From contig JBBHKE010002193.1 of the NCBI GenBank assembly GCA_037447655.1, forward strand, positions 101,001 through 165,000: a stretch of DNA of 64,000 nt, written 5' to 3'. Both the position numbers and the translations under genes were made by a program. Shown here one piece after another: positions 21,372 to 31,429 of this stretch. The stretch is from Zygnema cylindricum. Lineage: Eukaryota > Streptophyta > Zygnematophyceae > Zygnematales > Zygnemataceae. The notes beneath the pieces are model-generated. The model was not told where the DNA came from, did no database searches, and worked only from the letters and a program-made list of their open reading frames with translations. Position 1 is the stretch's first letter; each line of letters begins with the position of its first letter.

Positions 21372-23617
21372 GGGCGTGTGCCCATGTAACCGAAACTTTG
21401 AAATGTTACTTTGGATTTTAGCGTAGATTTTACGATGTACTTTTCAAAGTGTTTCTATGTCATTTATTACTTGCGCTTTCATTACTTCAAATTTGTGATT
21501 GTCGTAGACGTCTACAAAATGTGCGACAGACTACAAAACCAAATGTAGACTACAACGAAACTTACTAAAATAAGTGACGTCTACAAAAACGACGACTTTT
21601 GTAGACGTCGAGTTTTTTCTATTATTGTAGATGTTTAGGGTTTTGACATTACGAAGTCACGCCACGTTGTGACGTCATTAGTACGTAAAATTTCTGCCAT
21701 AGCTTCCGACTTCATTTACTTATATTTAATCATTCGATATGTCATCAAACTACGACCACAGATATTAAAAAATAAGATGAAAAAATATATCTTTCATTTG
21801 AAACCATCATTGCCGCATTTCATTTAGGGGAGAGAGAAATAAGAGCGATCGAGTGTGAAAAAGCAAGAGATACGAGGATGACGTAAACTTTTGCAAAGGA
21901 CCCGTGAAAGAAAGTGGAGGTTCCGAGACCCTTGCAAGTTTTTTTCCGTACATGTTTGTCATTTTCTTGTGTGCATGCTCGTGACGAGCAGTGAAAAAAA
22001 TCGGGTGTTCTTTTCTTCGTGCAATTTTTTTTTGAAAACGTTTGATGCGTTGAATCCAAGTTTTCTACGCGTCAATAGGGTAGTATTTTGATTAAAATCA
22101 GATCGCGATTTGATTCCAATGCAAGTGTTGTTGTGATTTGAAAACTTTAGTACTCAGTAAATGGGTCAGTGAGAGAGGGATTAATACTTAGAATATTTTT
22201 GGTATACACACTTTAGTACTGACCCCTAATAGTGTTACAGTAGTATAAAGACAAAAGAGTGTACCGTACTTCTACAGGGACACGCGTCGGCATATGAGGT
22301 TTTTGCAGGTATTTCGGAATGGCGCCGATACTCACATACACGTGTCGCATATCGAACGAACAGATTCGCAGAATTGGACGGGCGTAATTTGGACCGGACA
22401 TCCAGTATATTTATTGTACGGATTTAGTATTGAACGTTGATTTGAATCGTGTCGACGGACGCAATTCGCGCGGGACCACAATTGACGAAGCACGCCCTAC
22501 GCACCCAAATGCTTCGTACCGCACAACAACAGTCGGTTAGACTTATGTGAACAATGTTGACTCAACGTCAATTTGAAATGGGACCACAGATAATGATTTG
22601 GACGCGTGTCGTCCATCGCGAAGATCTACTTTACATCTTACGACGATCCGTGAATTCGAAATTGACTAGTACGCACGCTAACAGTAATTTGGACAGATTC
22701 GCCAATTGTTGACTAAGCAAGTGGCACAATGTATGTACGGCCACTATCTGTAAATATCTGAAACAACATTGATTTGTATGTAGTGAATTAGTTTTTAGTG
22801 TTACATTACTGAAATAGGATAAAAGTTACAATTAGGATTTTGGACGTATTTCCGGTACAGTAGACGTACCGTTGACGTACAATGACTTTATTAGGGTACA
22901 GTACTTAGTTACACGTGTAGTACCTTGATTAGTACAAGGCTCAGTAGATAGCTATGTGAGTATAAAATGTAGGACTTAGTTTTATTTTCAACATCAGCTG
23001 AGTTTATCAAAGTAATGACAGACTATTTTTCCGCATCTTTGACCTGTCAGTGTGATCACTCTGATTGATATCTTGTTATGAAACTTTGCTTCGATTTTTA
23101 ATGATATAGAAAATATATGTTTGTGTAGTTTCATTCCTTTCTGTTGTTTCTGTAGAATTCTGTGAGAGATTTACTTGGTTAGTTTGTTAAGCTGTCAACT
23201 TTTTTTAGGAAACTCTGGAGCTCATAACTTTTGAATTCCTTTGTGGAACAGGCTCTAATTTTGGGAAGTTATAGTGTCTAGTATATACTGCATATAGGTG
23301 CAGTTTGAGGTGATCTGTATATTGTGGAGTAATCTGTGTTGTCTGAAACACAACTGTTTTGGGGTAGTCTGTGGGTTTTTTTCCGTGAGTAATCCATGAT
23401 TGAAATACGCTATGGACAACAAGTTCGAAGATGAGTTACGAGTAGGTCGCGATGATAATAACGCCAAATTGCCGTACCTTCCAAGTTCCAAGATGACGCA
23501 AAATGTACTTGTGTTTTTGCCCATTTTTTGTACGGCGTAATATTTTCTCGTTGCAAGTCCCATTTTCTATGAAAACGATGGAAAAAAACCCTTACTTGAA
23601 CACATGGGCACACACCC
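21372..23617. mobile_element. PIF/Harbinger-like element G2, enlarged by a nested LTR
   Basis: The termini GGGCGTGTGCCCATGTAACC and CACATGGGCACACACCC are inverted repeats flanked by TAA on both sides (21369-21371, 23618-23620). The interior contains GTAGACGTCTACAAA and the CAAAGGACCCGTGAA block shared with G1. About 1.3 kb in the middle (about 22120-23418) is an LTR-like insertion, so the original element was about 0.95 kb, the size of G1. Confidence 0.7.
22130..23418 (+). mobile_element. LTR-like repeat D, copy 2 (solo LTR candidate) nested in G2
   Basis: It contains GGATTAATACTTAGAATATT, GGAATGGCGCCGATACTCAC and GACGGACGCAATTC, shared with the LTR of the minus-strand copia at 52.7-53.6 kb, and ends CGCTATGGACA like the copy ending at 36310. 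The left boundary is approximate. Confidence 0.5.
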
Positions 23618-23799
23618 TAAGATGTCGTCGTATTTTTGGTTATCAATTAAATGTTTTGATATTTTTTAATTTTTATTTTTAGTATGGAGTCAAAGTCGGT
23701 CAACGCATTTTATTAATTTTGAACTTTGTTTCATGCGCATATTTGTATTTTTTGGCGTTTCATGCGTGCGTTTTATGCGCATGAGACGTCTATGATTAT

Positions 23800-24589
23800 G
23801 GGTGAACCTCCATCAGTTATTCTCAGTAATCGTACAGCCACGTTTACTGGCAGTAATATTTGTATCACTTCTCCATCAAGTCGTGCCGGCGAAACAGAAA
23901 ATGATTACGTGTTGGATTTCGAATGGAACCACTTAAGATCTTATTCAGCCGGCTGGGATATATGAAAGATTTGAAAATCACAAAATTTGGACGACATATC
24001 TACGGACGAACGCAGATTAAAATATCTATGATCGCTACGCGAATGTACAATTTGTACGTTCTTGTCATTTCGTTGTACTAACCATTTGTAAATCCTTTTC
24101 AAAATGAAAATTTGTACTTTATTGTTTGCTATTTGGTCTTATAAGCAAGGTCCTTTCCATGAAGGAGAAGTGTTGTCATAAAGATATCCTCCGACAGAGA
24201 TTTTTTCGTCGCTTTGAAATCCGTCCTGTACGAAGGCACGTGGCCTTTGGAAATTGTGAGGTCGTCATCGCTCGTCCGCCGTGGATGACACCTTTTGTTT
24301 CCAAGTGGACCAATAGACACGTCCAGTTTCTGGCAAGTCTCCTAGTCTCCTCCTGAGGACAATTGAGGAGACTCCCAGAAACTGGATAGAAGAGGCGTTT
24401 GCATCGGAAATTCAAAATCGGACGGTGGAAGTTTTTGCCAAAAAGCTTAGAGAATCATAACGAATCTCCAGTAAAAATGTTTAAAAAAAAAAATTACAGT
24501 ATGGTTAAGTACGAAAATGAGTTGGACGTGTACGAAAATACATTTTTTCCAATTATAAACCTCACTTTTCGCCTGATGGAGGTTCACCC
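23800..24589. mobile_element. H-family element H1 (about 790 bp)
   Basis: The termini GGGTGAACCTCCATCAG and CTGATGGAGGTTCACCC are perfect 17-bp inverted repeats. The flanks are TAT and TAA, so a 3-base duplication is imperfect. Inside, AGTCTCCTC-CTGAGGACAATT-GAGGAGACT at about 24342-24371 forms a hairpin. Two short frames at 24126-24415 are not conserved as proteins. Non-autonomous; a PIF/Harbinger-like affinity is possible. Confidence 0.6.
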
Positions 24590-24724
24590 TAAACCTCACT
24601 TTTCCCCCGATGTAACCACACCCTCAATAAGAGTGTTTTAGCAATATCAAACGACTCTATAATGCTGCACGTGTACAGTATTTCGTCTACGACAAAATGA
24701 ACAACAATGATGTTCTTTAAATGT

Positions 24725-25797
24725 TCTATTAAACGCGCTACCTTCGGCTCAACCGCGTGCTCGTTTACGCTTGTGTTCTGGGCCGGGGGCTGGTGCATGG
24801 TTTCTAGCAACACCCATTTTTTCCACACTCCGTTTGGCGTCTGACCAGTTCACCTCTACTACCCGCCTTCGTCTGGGTTTGCCTCACCCTCCGCTTTTTG
24901 GGCGCCCCAAGTGTGAATGTAACCAACCAATTGACTTCGACGTCATCCATTTACTTCGTTGCTCGCGTGGGGGTGAAAGTACATTCGCACATGATTTGGT
25001 TTGGGCTGTGATTGCTGCAATTGGCGTCGAAGCAGGCTACACTGTGAAGCAAGAAGTTTCCCATATTTTACCTCCTCGTTCCCAATCCACTGTTTTCCGA
25101 AGTGTTATGGTAGACTTGGTTTTCCTCCACGGGTCTGGGCGGACCTTGGGTGATGTGGTCCTTACTGATCCGACAGGGACCCACATTTCTTCTCGTGCAG
25201 CAGTGCATATATGTGTGGCGGCTCAGGACGCAGCGACTTCTAAAGAAAAGGATTACGCTCATCGAGACCTTGCGGACCATTTTGTCCTATTTGCAGCAGA
25301 GATTTTTCATTCTTTGGGCAAGTCTTTCGATGATTTTTTTCGTAACTGTGCTAAGAAAGCTTTTGAATCCAGGGGCCCGAGGAGTCCTCCTTCAAGTCTT
25401 CTTATTGCATTTTACCATCAACGTGTATCGGTTGCACTTCAACGAGCTCAAGCTGCAGCCCTTCTTCGACGAAGCACGGTGGCGGATGATAGACGGGGCT
25501 TCCTGGACCTTCCTTCTCGAGATCCAGTCCACATTCACGATCTTCGTGGCTGTGGGATTTAGCTTGTTAGGGTTGTAAGACATCATGTAGAGTGGGTTTT
25601 TTCTTTTTTGTCTAGTCATCTTTGGTATTTTGTTTTGTCTTGCTAGTTGGCTTAGTGCCTTTGGTTTCCTCATTTGTTTGATTTGTTTTGTTGTAGTAAT
25701 TGTTAGCTCTTGTAGTCTTTAAATGTGTTTTTTTTTTTTTTACCCCTTTTGTACTTTGGTATTTTTTCCATCGCACTTTCTGTAATAAAGTTTTTCC
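24725..25797 (+). mobile_element. 5'-truncated LINE (non-LTR retrotransposon) with 12-bp target duplication
   Basis: The insert is flanked by the identical 12-base sequence TTCTTTAAATGT (24713-24724 and 25798-25809). The unoccupied site is visible in a sister copy of the flanking repeat around 26430-26445 (TTTTTTAAATGTCAGCTTAA). The 3' end has a T-rich stretch, then AATAAA at 25784-25789. Truncation at the 5' end, a variable-length duplication and an ORF2 C-terminal fragment are the products expected of target-primed reverse transcription. Confidence 0.85.
24726..25562 (+). CDS. LINE ORF2 C-terminal fragment: zinc finger plus endonuclease-like domain
   Basis: The frame is open from the insertion point to TAG at 25560-25562, about 278 codons, uninterrupted. 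After SGPGAGAWF (a box that follows the RT/thumb in several algal and dinoflagellate-type LINE proteins) comes CECNQPIDFDVIHLLRC, a C-x-C...H-x3-C finger. Next are EVSHILPP and VMVDLVFLHGSG, compatible with the D of a PD-(D/E)XK-like nuclease fold. It ends with KEKDYAHRDLADHFVLF and EIFHSLGKSFDDFF. RT itself is missing because of 5' truncation. The start is set by the insertion junction, not a Met. The intact frame suggests a fairly young insertion. The nuclease reading is an inference. Confidence 0.65.
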   Translation, partial: LLNALPSAQPRARLRLCSGPGAGAWFLATPIFSTLRLASDQFTSTTRLRLGLPHPPLFGRPKCECNQPIDFDVIHLLRCSRGGESTFAHDLVWAVIAAIGVEAGYTVKQEVSHILPPRSQSTVFRSVMVDLVFLHGSGRTLGDVVLTDPTGTHISSRAAVHICVAAQDAATSKEKDYAHRDLADHFVLFAAEIFHSLGKSFDDFFRNCAKKAFESRGPRSPPSSLLIAFYHQRVSVALQRAQAAALLRRSTVADDRRGFLDLPSRDPVHIHDLRGCGI

Positions 25798-25868
25798 TTC
25801 TTTAAATGTCTGCTTAAACGACCACGATCAACCAGGGTGTCTAATTTACAGATTTGTATTGTTTAGAT

Positions 25869-26377
25869 CATAGTTCAAAAGTAGGCGTTTTTATGTTAGG
25901 CCTTTGGTAGGCGCACAAAACTTGGCACAAAACTCGCGTGGAAGGGGCATACTGTATGTGTGTGCGTTGTGCACACTCTTGTACGCACGTACGAATCTGC
26001 AGTATGATCATAGTATAGCGCACGCCGACGGACGAAATTTTTTAGCGAACTAAAACAAGTGGACGTTCAAAATTGCAAACGCAAATATGACAGATAGTCC
26101 TATCGTAAGTTGTGTTATGGGCTTTTCATGTGATCTTCTTAGATCGCTACATTGATCAGCGACCGTCCGATCGTCCAAATCTGACGGTTTTAATTAAAAA
26201 TACCTCAAAACTCACAGTATTTTTTTTTTTGTCCGAATATTTTACAAAATTTAGATATGACGTTTAATTCTCTATCGATCGATGTGCAACTCAACCCTAT
26301 TACTATTTTTTTTCATTTTGCGACCAATACAATATGGGTCTTAAGGTCATATTGTATGTTTTACATACAATAGGCAT
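25869..26377 (+). mobile_element. M-family element M2
   Basis: It matches M1 from CATAGTTCAAAAGTAGGCG to ACATACAATAGGCAT, including the terminal ATTGTATGTTTTACATACAAT-type hairpin. It differs from M1 mainly by small indels. No TIR, no coding. Confidence 0.6.
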
Positions 26378-26834
26378 TTTTTGTATTGCTCCACGTGTAC
26401 AATACTTCGTCTGCGACAGTACGAACAACAATGATGTTTTTTAAATGTCAGCTTAAACGGCCACGATCAACCAAGCTGTCTTTTTTACAGATTCGTATTG
26501 TTTAGATTCAGTACCACCGTTCACACTGAAGAAAAGTACATCGAATCTTTATACTTTGTCATTTTGCGGTTCGTACTTCCTCCCTGAGTACAAACACCGA
26601 TAATTTTAATTGTTCGGAAATGAAGTTAGCACCTCTTGTACGTTTACCGTACATGAAATGAGTACGGCAACGTTTAAAGGGTACAAGAGTACAAGACGGT
26701 GAAAATAGCAAAATAAAGAAGGCGAATATAGCTCCCACCTGGAACTAAGAACTAAAACCTTTTTCTGCGTTTCGTAACTTTCAGTTTAACTTTTTTACGG
26801 AAAGCCTGGACGTCCATTTTTTGTACAGGAAACC

Positions 26835-26972
26835 TAAAAAAAACCCTAATTGGTCTAAAACACAAAGTTAGGGTTTGGCGGTTCAAGATTTTGAAACGGT
26901 AAACCTAATTTTGGAACGATTCTGTATTTTTTCCTCTACGTTTGGCGATTTCGTTTGCCCTAATTTTCAAAT
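26835..26972 (+). promoter_or_regulatory. Probable promoter/5' leader of the YJU2B-like gene with telo-box pair
   Basis: AAAACCCTAATT at about 26838 and TTAGGGTTTGGCGG at about 26868 form opposed telo-boxes (AAACCCTA), common near transcription starts of plant housekeeping genes. CCCTAATTTTCAAAT directly precedes the ATG at 26973. Intron 1 continues with several TTTAGGGTTTGACA-type repeats (27121-27330). No TATA box was identified with confidence. Confidence 0.5.
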
Positions 26973-26975
26973 ATG
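26973..26975 (+). CDS. YJU2B-like exon 1: start codon only
   Basis: ATG is followed at once by the donor GTGAGAAATC. Exon 2 starts with Ser-Thr-Leu in frame, matching the family N-terminus M-S-(S/T)-L-A-A-A-R-A-D. So the coding part of exon 1 is the initiator codon alone, and intron 1 is phase 0. Confidence 0.7.
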
Positions 26976-27399
26976 GTGAGAAATCTTTACTTTTTCTTTG
27001 AAAATTTCATATTATTTGTGTTTCCATAGTTATTTCATGTCTTGATATTATGATTTGTATGGGGCACATATTTACAAATTTACCATTTTTTAACATTTTT
27101 AACGTTGACCAGTGTTATATTTTTAGGGTTTGACAATTTTACTTTTTTAGGGTTTGACATTTTTGCGTTTTTAGGAATCGGTAGTTTTTCATTTTTAGGG
27201 TTTTATTCGAAGGACTTTTGAAGTATTATTTGAATTACTTCTCGAAGTTATTTTAGGTTTCGTAATTTTAGGGTTATAAGGGTATTATGTCAAAAATATA
27301 CAGTTTTTCTTAAGTGGAGATTAGGGTTTTGCTGTCTATGAGAGAGGGTTAGAAGGGGGAGGGGGAGGGGAGGGAGGAGGGAGAGAAAAAGTAGGGTAA

Positions 27400-28146
27400 C
27401 TTCTGTCCTTCCCTAATCCCCGCCCTTCCCCCGCCCTCCAGCCCTTCCTCCCTCCCACCCTTCCTCCCTCCCTCCCTCCCTAAACCTCCCCCTCTAGCTC
27501 CCCCACCCCCTGTCCCTCAGCCTGCCCTACCAATTAATTGTGAAAAAAAAAATTAAAGGGAAGAAAGACAGATTAAAATTAATTACAATAAAAATATATT
27601 TAACTTAAAATAAAAATAAAAGATAAAAATAAAAATAAAAATCGAAATTGAAAGTCAAAATTACATTTTTTTTTTTTTGGTCAATTATAGTCTTCCCATC
27701 ATTAGTAACCATCACCTTTTTTTTTTTAACATTCTTAACATTTTGTTTTATTTCTTGTTTCTTTTCCCTTTTTGTCTTCTCTCTCTGTCCCGTCCCTCCC
27801 CGCTCTTTCGTTTCCTTCCCTCTCCCCCTTCCCCTGTCGCTTCTCCTTTCCATCTCCAACTCTTATCTCTTTCTTCCTCTCCATCTTTTATTCCTCTCTC
27901 GCCTCTCCCCTTCCCTCTCTCCTCCTCCCCCTCTCCCTCCCTATCTCTCTCCCTCCCTCTCTCACTCCCTTCCTCTCCTCCCTCTCTCACCCTCCCTCTC
28001 CCCCCCCTCCCTCTTCCCCTCCCTCTATCTCCCTCTTCCACTCTCCCCTCTCTCTCACCCCCTCTCTCCCCCCCCTCTCTCCCCCCCCTCTATCTCTCCC
28101 CTCTCTCTCTCCCTACCCCTCTCTCTTCCTCTCCCTCCACCCCCCC
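27400..28146 (+). repeat. CT-rich tract at the 3' end of intron 1
   Basis: After a GA-rich block at 27340-27390, CCCTCC/TCTCCC-type sequence fills 27405-27530 and again 27770-28146, up to the acceptor. Long frames here (for example 27677-28933) are compositional. Confidence 0.8.
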
Positions 28147-28148
28147 AG

Positions 28149-28211
28149 TCCACCTTAGCGGCTGCCCGGGCGGACAATTTTTACTATCCACCGGAATGGA
28201 CCCCCAAAAAG
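28149..28211 (+). CDS. YJU2B-like exon 2
   Basis: 21 codons, STLAAARADNFYYPPEWTPKK, bounded by CCCCAG and AAG|GTTCG. The acceptor follows about 400 bases of CT-rich sequence. The YYPPEW box is the N-terminal signature of the CCDC130 branch. Confidence 0.85.
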
Positions 28212-28923
28212 GTTCGTTTTTTTTTTTTTTTTTTTTTTTTTCATATGGTAAATGCCTTTTTTTTATTTTGGATTTCGAGTTTCTCTTCCTTCTCCTTATC
28301 AATTTATTACTTTTTTGGGTGAATTTGGCTTTCAAATTTATTATTTTTTATGTTGTTCATTTTTCAATACTTTTTTGTTTTGTCCTTTTCTCTCTCTCCG
28401 CTCCTCTCTTCTCTTCCCCCCCCCCCCCTCCCCAACCTCTCCCCCTCCCCCACCCTTCCTACTGTCGCCCCCTCTATCTCTCTTCTCTCTTCGTTTCTGC
28501 CCCTCTCCCCCTCTTACTTCCTCCCCTCCTTTTCTTCTTCCCTTCTCCCTTTCTTCCCCCCTCCTTGTCCCTCTCCCACCCTCCCACACCCCCGCCCTCT
28601 CCCCCTCTCTCCTCTCCTCCCCATCCCTTCTCCCACCCCCCTACCCCTCTCCCTCTACCCCTTCTCCCCCTCCTCCCCTCTCCCTCCCTTGCGCCCCCTC
28701 TCGCCACCCTCTTTCGCCCACCCTATTCCCCCTTCCCCTCCACTTCCCCCCCTCCTTCCCCCCCTCGCCTCCCCCTCTTTCCACCCTCTCCCTTTCTCCC
28801 CCCTCCCCTCCCCCCCCCCCCCCCCCCCCTCCCCCCCCCCCCCCCCCCCCCCCTCCCCCTCCCTCCCCCTCCCTCTCCCTCCCTCTCCCTCCCTCTCCCT
28901 CCCTCCCCCTCCCCCCCTCCCAG

Positions 28924-29003
28924 GGCGGTCTGAACAAGTTCCAGGGGCAGCATGCGCTGCAAGAGAGAGCCAAGAAGATAGACCAGGGGATACTCGTTAT
29001 CAG
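28924..29003 (+). CDS. YJU2B-like exon 3
   Basis: 80 bases, GGLNKFQGQHALQERAKKID then QGILVI(R), ending AG|GTATTT in phase 2. Preceded by about 500 bases of CT-rich sequence including long C runs. Confidence 0.85.
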
Positions 29004-29606
29004 GTATTTACCCCCTTTAGTACTATTGTTAGTTTTATTGTTAGTATTAATGTTATTGGTGTTGTTGTTGTTTTTAAAGTTGTTGTCATGTTGTTTTGTT
29101 ATTGTTATTATTTTTGCTATTTGTGTTGCTAATAGTGTTGTTATTATATTATTATTGCTGTTATTATTATTATCATTATTGTTGTTCTTATTGCTGTTAT
29201 TATTATTATTGTTGTTGCTACTATTGTTATTGTTGTTATTTTATTTGTTATTATTCTTGTTGTTATTATTGTTGTTATTTTTGTTATTGTTGTTCTTTTT
29301 TTTATTATTTTTGGTTAACATGTATTTATATATTTCCATTTTTTTTTTTTGCTATATGTAAATGCACGTCTATGTTATCCTCCCTTTTTTTTTTTCACTT
29401 GTTCCTGGGCGTTTCCAATTCAAAGTTCATTTTTTGATCTGATCTCTTTCCCCACTCTCCCTCTCTCTCTCTCTGTCTCTCTCTCATTTTCCCTTGCTCT
29501 GTCCCGTTTCCTTGGTCCCCTCCCTCTCCCGTTCTCACTCTCCACCTCCCCACTCTTCCTCTCTCCCCCCCCCCCCCCCCCCCTTCCTTCCCTTCCCTCC
29601 CTCCAG

Positions 29607-29715
29607 GTTTGAAATGCCGTTCCACATTTGGTGTGGAGGATGCAAGGCCATGATTGCCAAGGGGGTGAGATTTAACGCCGAAAAAAAACAAGTTGGGAAC
29701 TATTTTTCCACTAAG
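29607..29715 (+). CDS. YJU2B-like exon 4 with first zinc-binding pair
   Basis: 109 bases, FEMPFHIWCGGCKAMIAKG then VRFNAEKKQVGNYFSTK, ending AAG|GTGAGA. WCGGC supplies the first half of the zinc site. Intron 3 upstream has a long TTA/TTG trinucleotide stretch and then a CT tract. Confidence 0.88.
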
Positions 29716-29789
29716 GTGAGAAAATGGGGTGTATAAACTTGCGTTTATTTACGTGGTTTTTTTCTCCTTTTTTCCTCGTTTTTTTACAC

Positions 29790-30150
29790 ATGTACATATA
29801 TTTACTATATAATATATTTATTGTATATATACAATATATATATCTTTGCATATATTATGTCTATCAATAATATATATCATATAATATATATATACATGTG
29901 TCATAATACATATATGCATATATATATATATATATGCAATATATAATAATGTAATAATGTATGCACATAATAATATGTAATATTATCATTTTAATAATGT
30001 TAATAATATTAATGCGTCAATGCGGTATATAATAATATCTTTGCCTGTAATATATGTGTTATATATGAGTAATAATATATATGCAATAATATATAATCTC
30101 TAATAATATATATATATATATATAATAATGTATATATATATATATAATAA
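29790..30150 (+). repeat. TA-rich microsatellite in intron 4
   Basis: Long runs of TATATA and AATAATATAT over about 350 bases, inside intron 4 of the YJU2B-like gene. Confidence 0.85.
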
Positions 30151-30621
30151 TGCTGCGTAATACGTAATAATAATAAAGATAATAATTTTAATGTTTGTCG
30201 GGTAAGTGTGTGTTATATGATGTGTTGGTATCACGTTTGGGTTTTTTATTATTTGGATCAGGGTTTTAAGGATCTTTAATTCCATTCCATTTCATTTCAT
30301 TATCCATCCATTCCTTCCTTCCATCCCTCCCCTCTCCCTCTCCCTCCTACTCTCCCTTCCACTCCCTCTCCCTCTCCCTTTCTCTTTCCCGCTCCCTCTT
30401 CCACTTTCACGTCGCTTTTTACATATTCACAACAAAGTATGGTTATTTCACGTTTAAATGCCTTGTCTTTTTTGTGTGAAGTTTGGTCACTAACGTCTCT
30501 CTCTCTCCCTCTCTCTCTGTCGCTCTTTCTCTCCCTCTCTCGCTCTCCCTCTCTCCTTTCATTCTCTCCCTCTCTCCTTTCTCTCTCTCTCTCTATCCTC
30601 TCTCTCTCACTTTTCTCTCAG

Positions 30622-30707
30622 ATATGGAGTTTCAAAATGACCTCTCCCTGCTGTCAGCACGAAATAGAAATTCAAACGGACCCAAAAAAATTGCGACTAA
30701 GATGGTG
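30622..30707 (+). CDS. YJU2B-like exon 5 (frame lost near its 3' end)
   Basis: It starts IWSFKMTSPCCQHEIEIQTD after TTTCTCTCAG. The run of seven A at 30684-30690 then shifts the frame. The family motif N-C-D is one frame over and meets TAA, and K-M-V before the donor GTATGT is in the third frame. A one-base A-run error plus a second small indel would explain it. Confidence 0.75.
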
Positions 30708-30912
30708 GTATGTTTTTTATTATTGGTTTTTTTTTTCTTGTTTTTTGGTTCTTTTTTTTGTGTGTGGTTGTTTTTTATCTCCTATTTCTCATATTTATTT
30801 TTTCTTCTGTCTCTCGCTCTCTTCTTTTTCTCGATGATGTTAATTCTCTCTCCCTCACTTTCTGTCTCTCTCTCTCCTCCTCCTTCTCCCTCTCTTTCCC
30901 TCCCTCTCCCAG

Positions 30913-30989
30913 GTAAGTGGGGCAGAAAAGAAAGTGGAGGAGTTTACCCACGGAGGACGCCGAAACCCTCGCACTTCCTGACCCGGAAG
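30913..30989 (+). CDS. YJU2B-like exon 6 (one-base frameshift)
   Basis: It opens VSGAEKKVEEF and, one base out of frame, continues EDAETLALPDPE before G|GTACAA. An extra base lies around ACCCACG. The exon begins with GTAAGT directly after CCCAG, so the acceptor is followed by a perfect donor consensus. Confidence 0.75.
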
Positions 30990-31429
30990 GTACAATTTTC
31001 TTACCTTTGTCTTTTTCCCGTTGACAAGCTTTTACTTTTTCGCTGTTTAGCAACTTTGACTTTTCTTCTGTTTGCGAACTTTGACATTTAATGTCAAATT
31101 TCAACTGCTTCTGTATTTCTTTTTTCTTTTTTCAACTTTCGATATCTTTTTCTGTACCATTTTCGTCCTTTGTTGTTGAAAGTTCTGATTGGCCACCTCT
31201 CGCCCTTTCCCTTTTCTTCCCCTCTTTCTCCTTCTCCCTCTTTCTCTCCCTTTTCCTCTCCGTCTCTCTCTTTCCCTCTCCATTTCCCTCTCCTTTTCCC
31301 TTCACCTCCCCTCTCTCTCTCTCTCCCTCTCCCACTCCCTCTCCCACTCCCTCTCCCTCTCCCACTCCCTCTCCCTCTCCCTCCCCCTTTCCCTCTTCCT
31401 CTCCTATCCCTCTCCGTCTCTCTCTTCCT

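Larger units (their letters stand above)
24640..26520 (+). repeat. Duplicated flanking sequence N around LINE and M2
   Basis: The string GCACGTGTACAGTATTTCGTC through CAACAATGATGTT, TTTAAATGT, CTTAAACGACCACGATCAACC and TTGTTTAGAT occurs once split by the LINE (24667-25868) and again at 26390-26507, with M2 between. This is a direct segmental duplication of about 140 bp (excluding inserts). Confidence 0.55.

Noticed and set aside
24126-24415. Overlapping frames of about 76-79 codons inside H1
   Set aside because: They are not conserved in H2 or the fragment at 20.1 kb. Shadows of a non-coding element.
27677-29361. Very long Pro/Ser/Leu frames over introns 1-3 of the YJU2B-like gene
   Set aside because: They are open only because CT repeats lack stops. 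True exons with family motifs lie inside them in defined frames and are listed separately.
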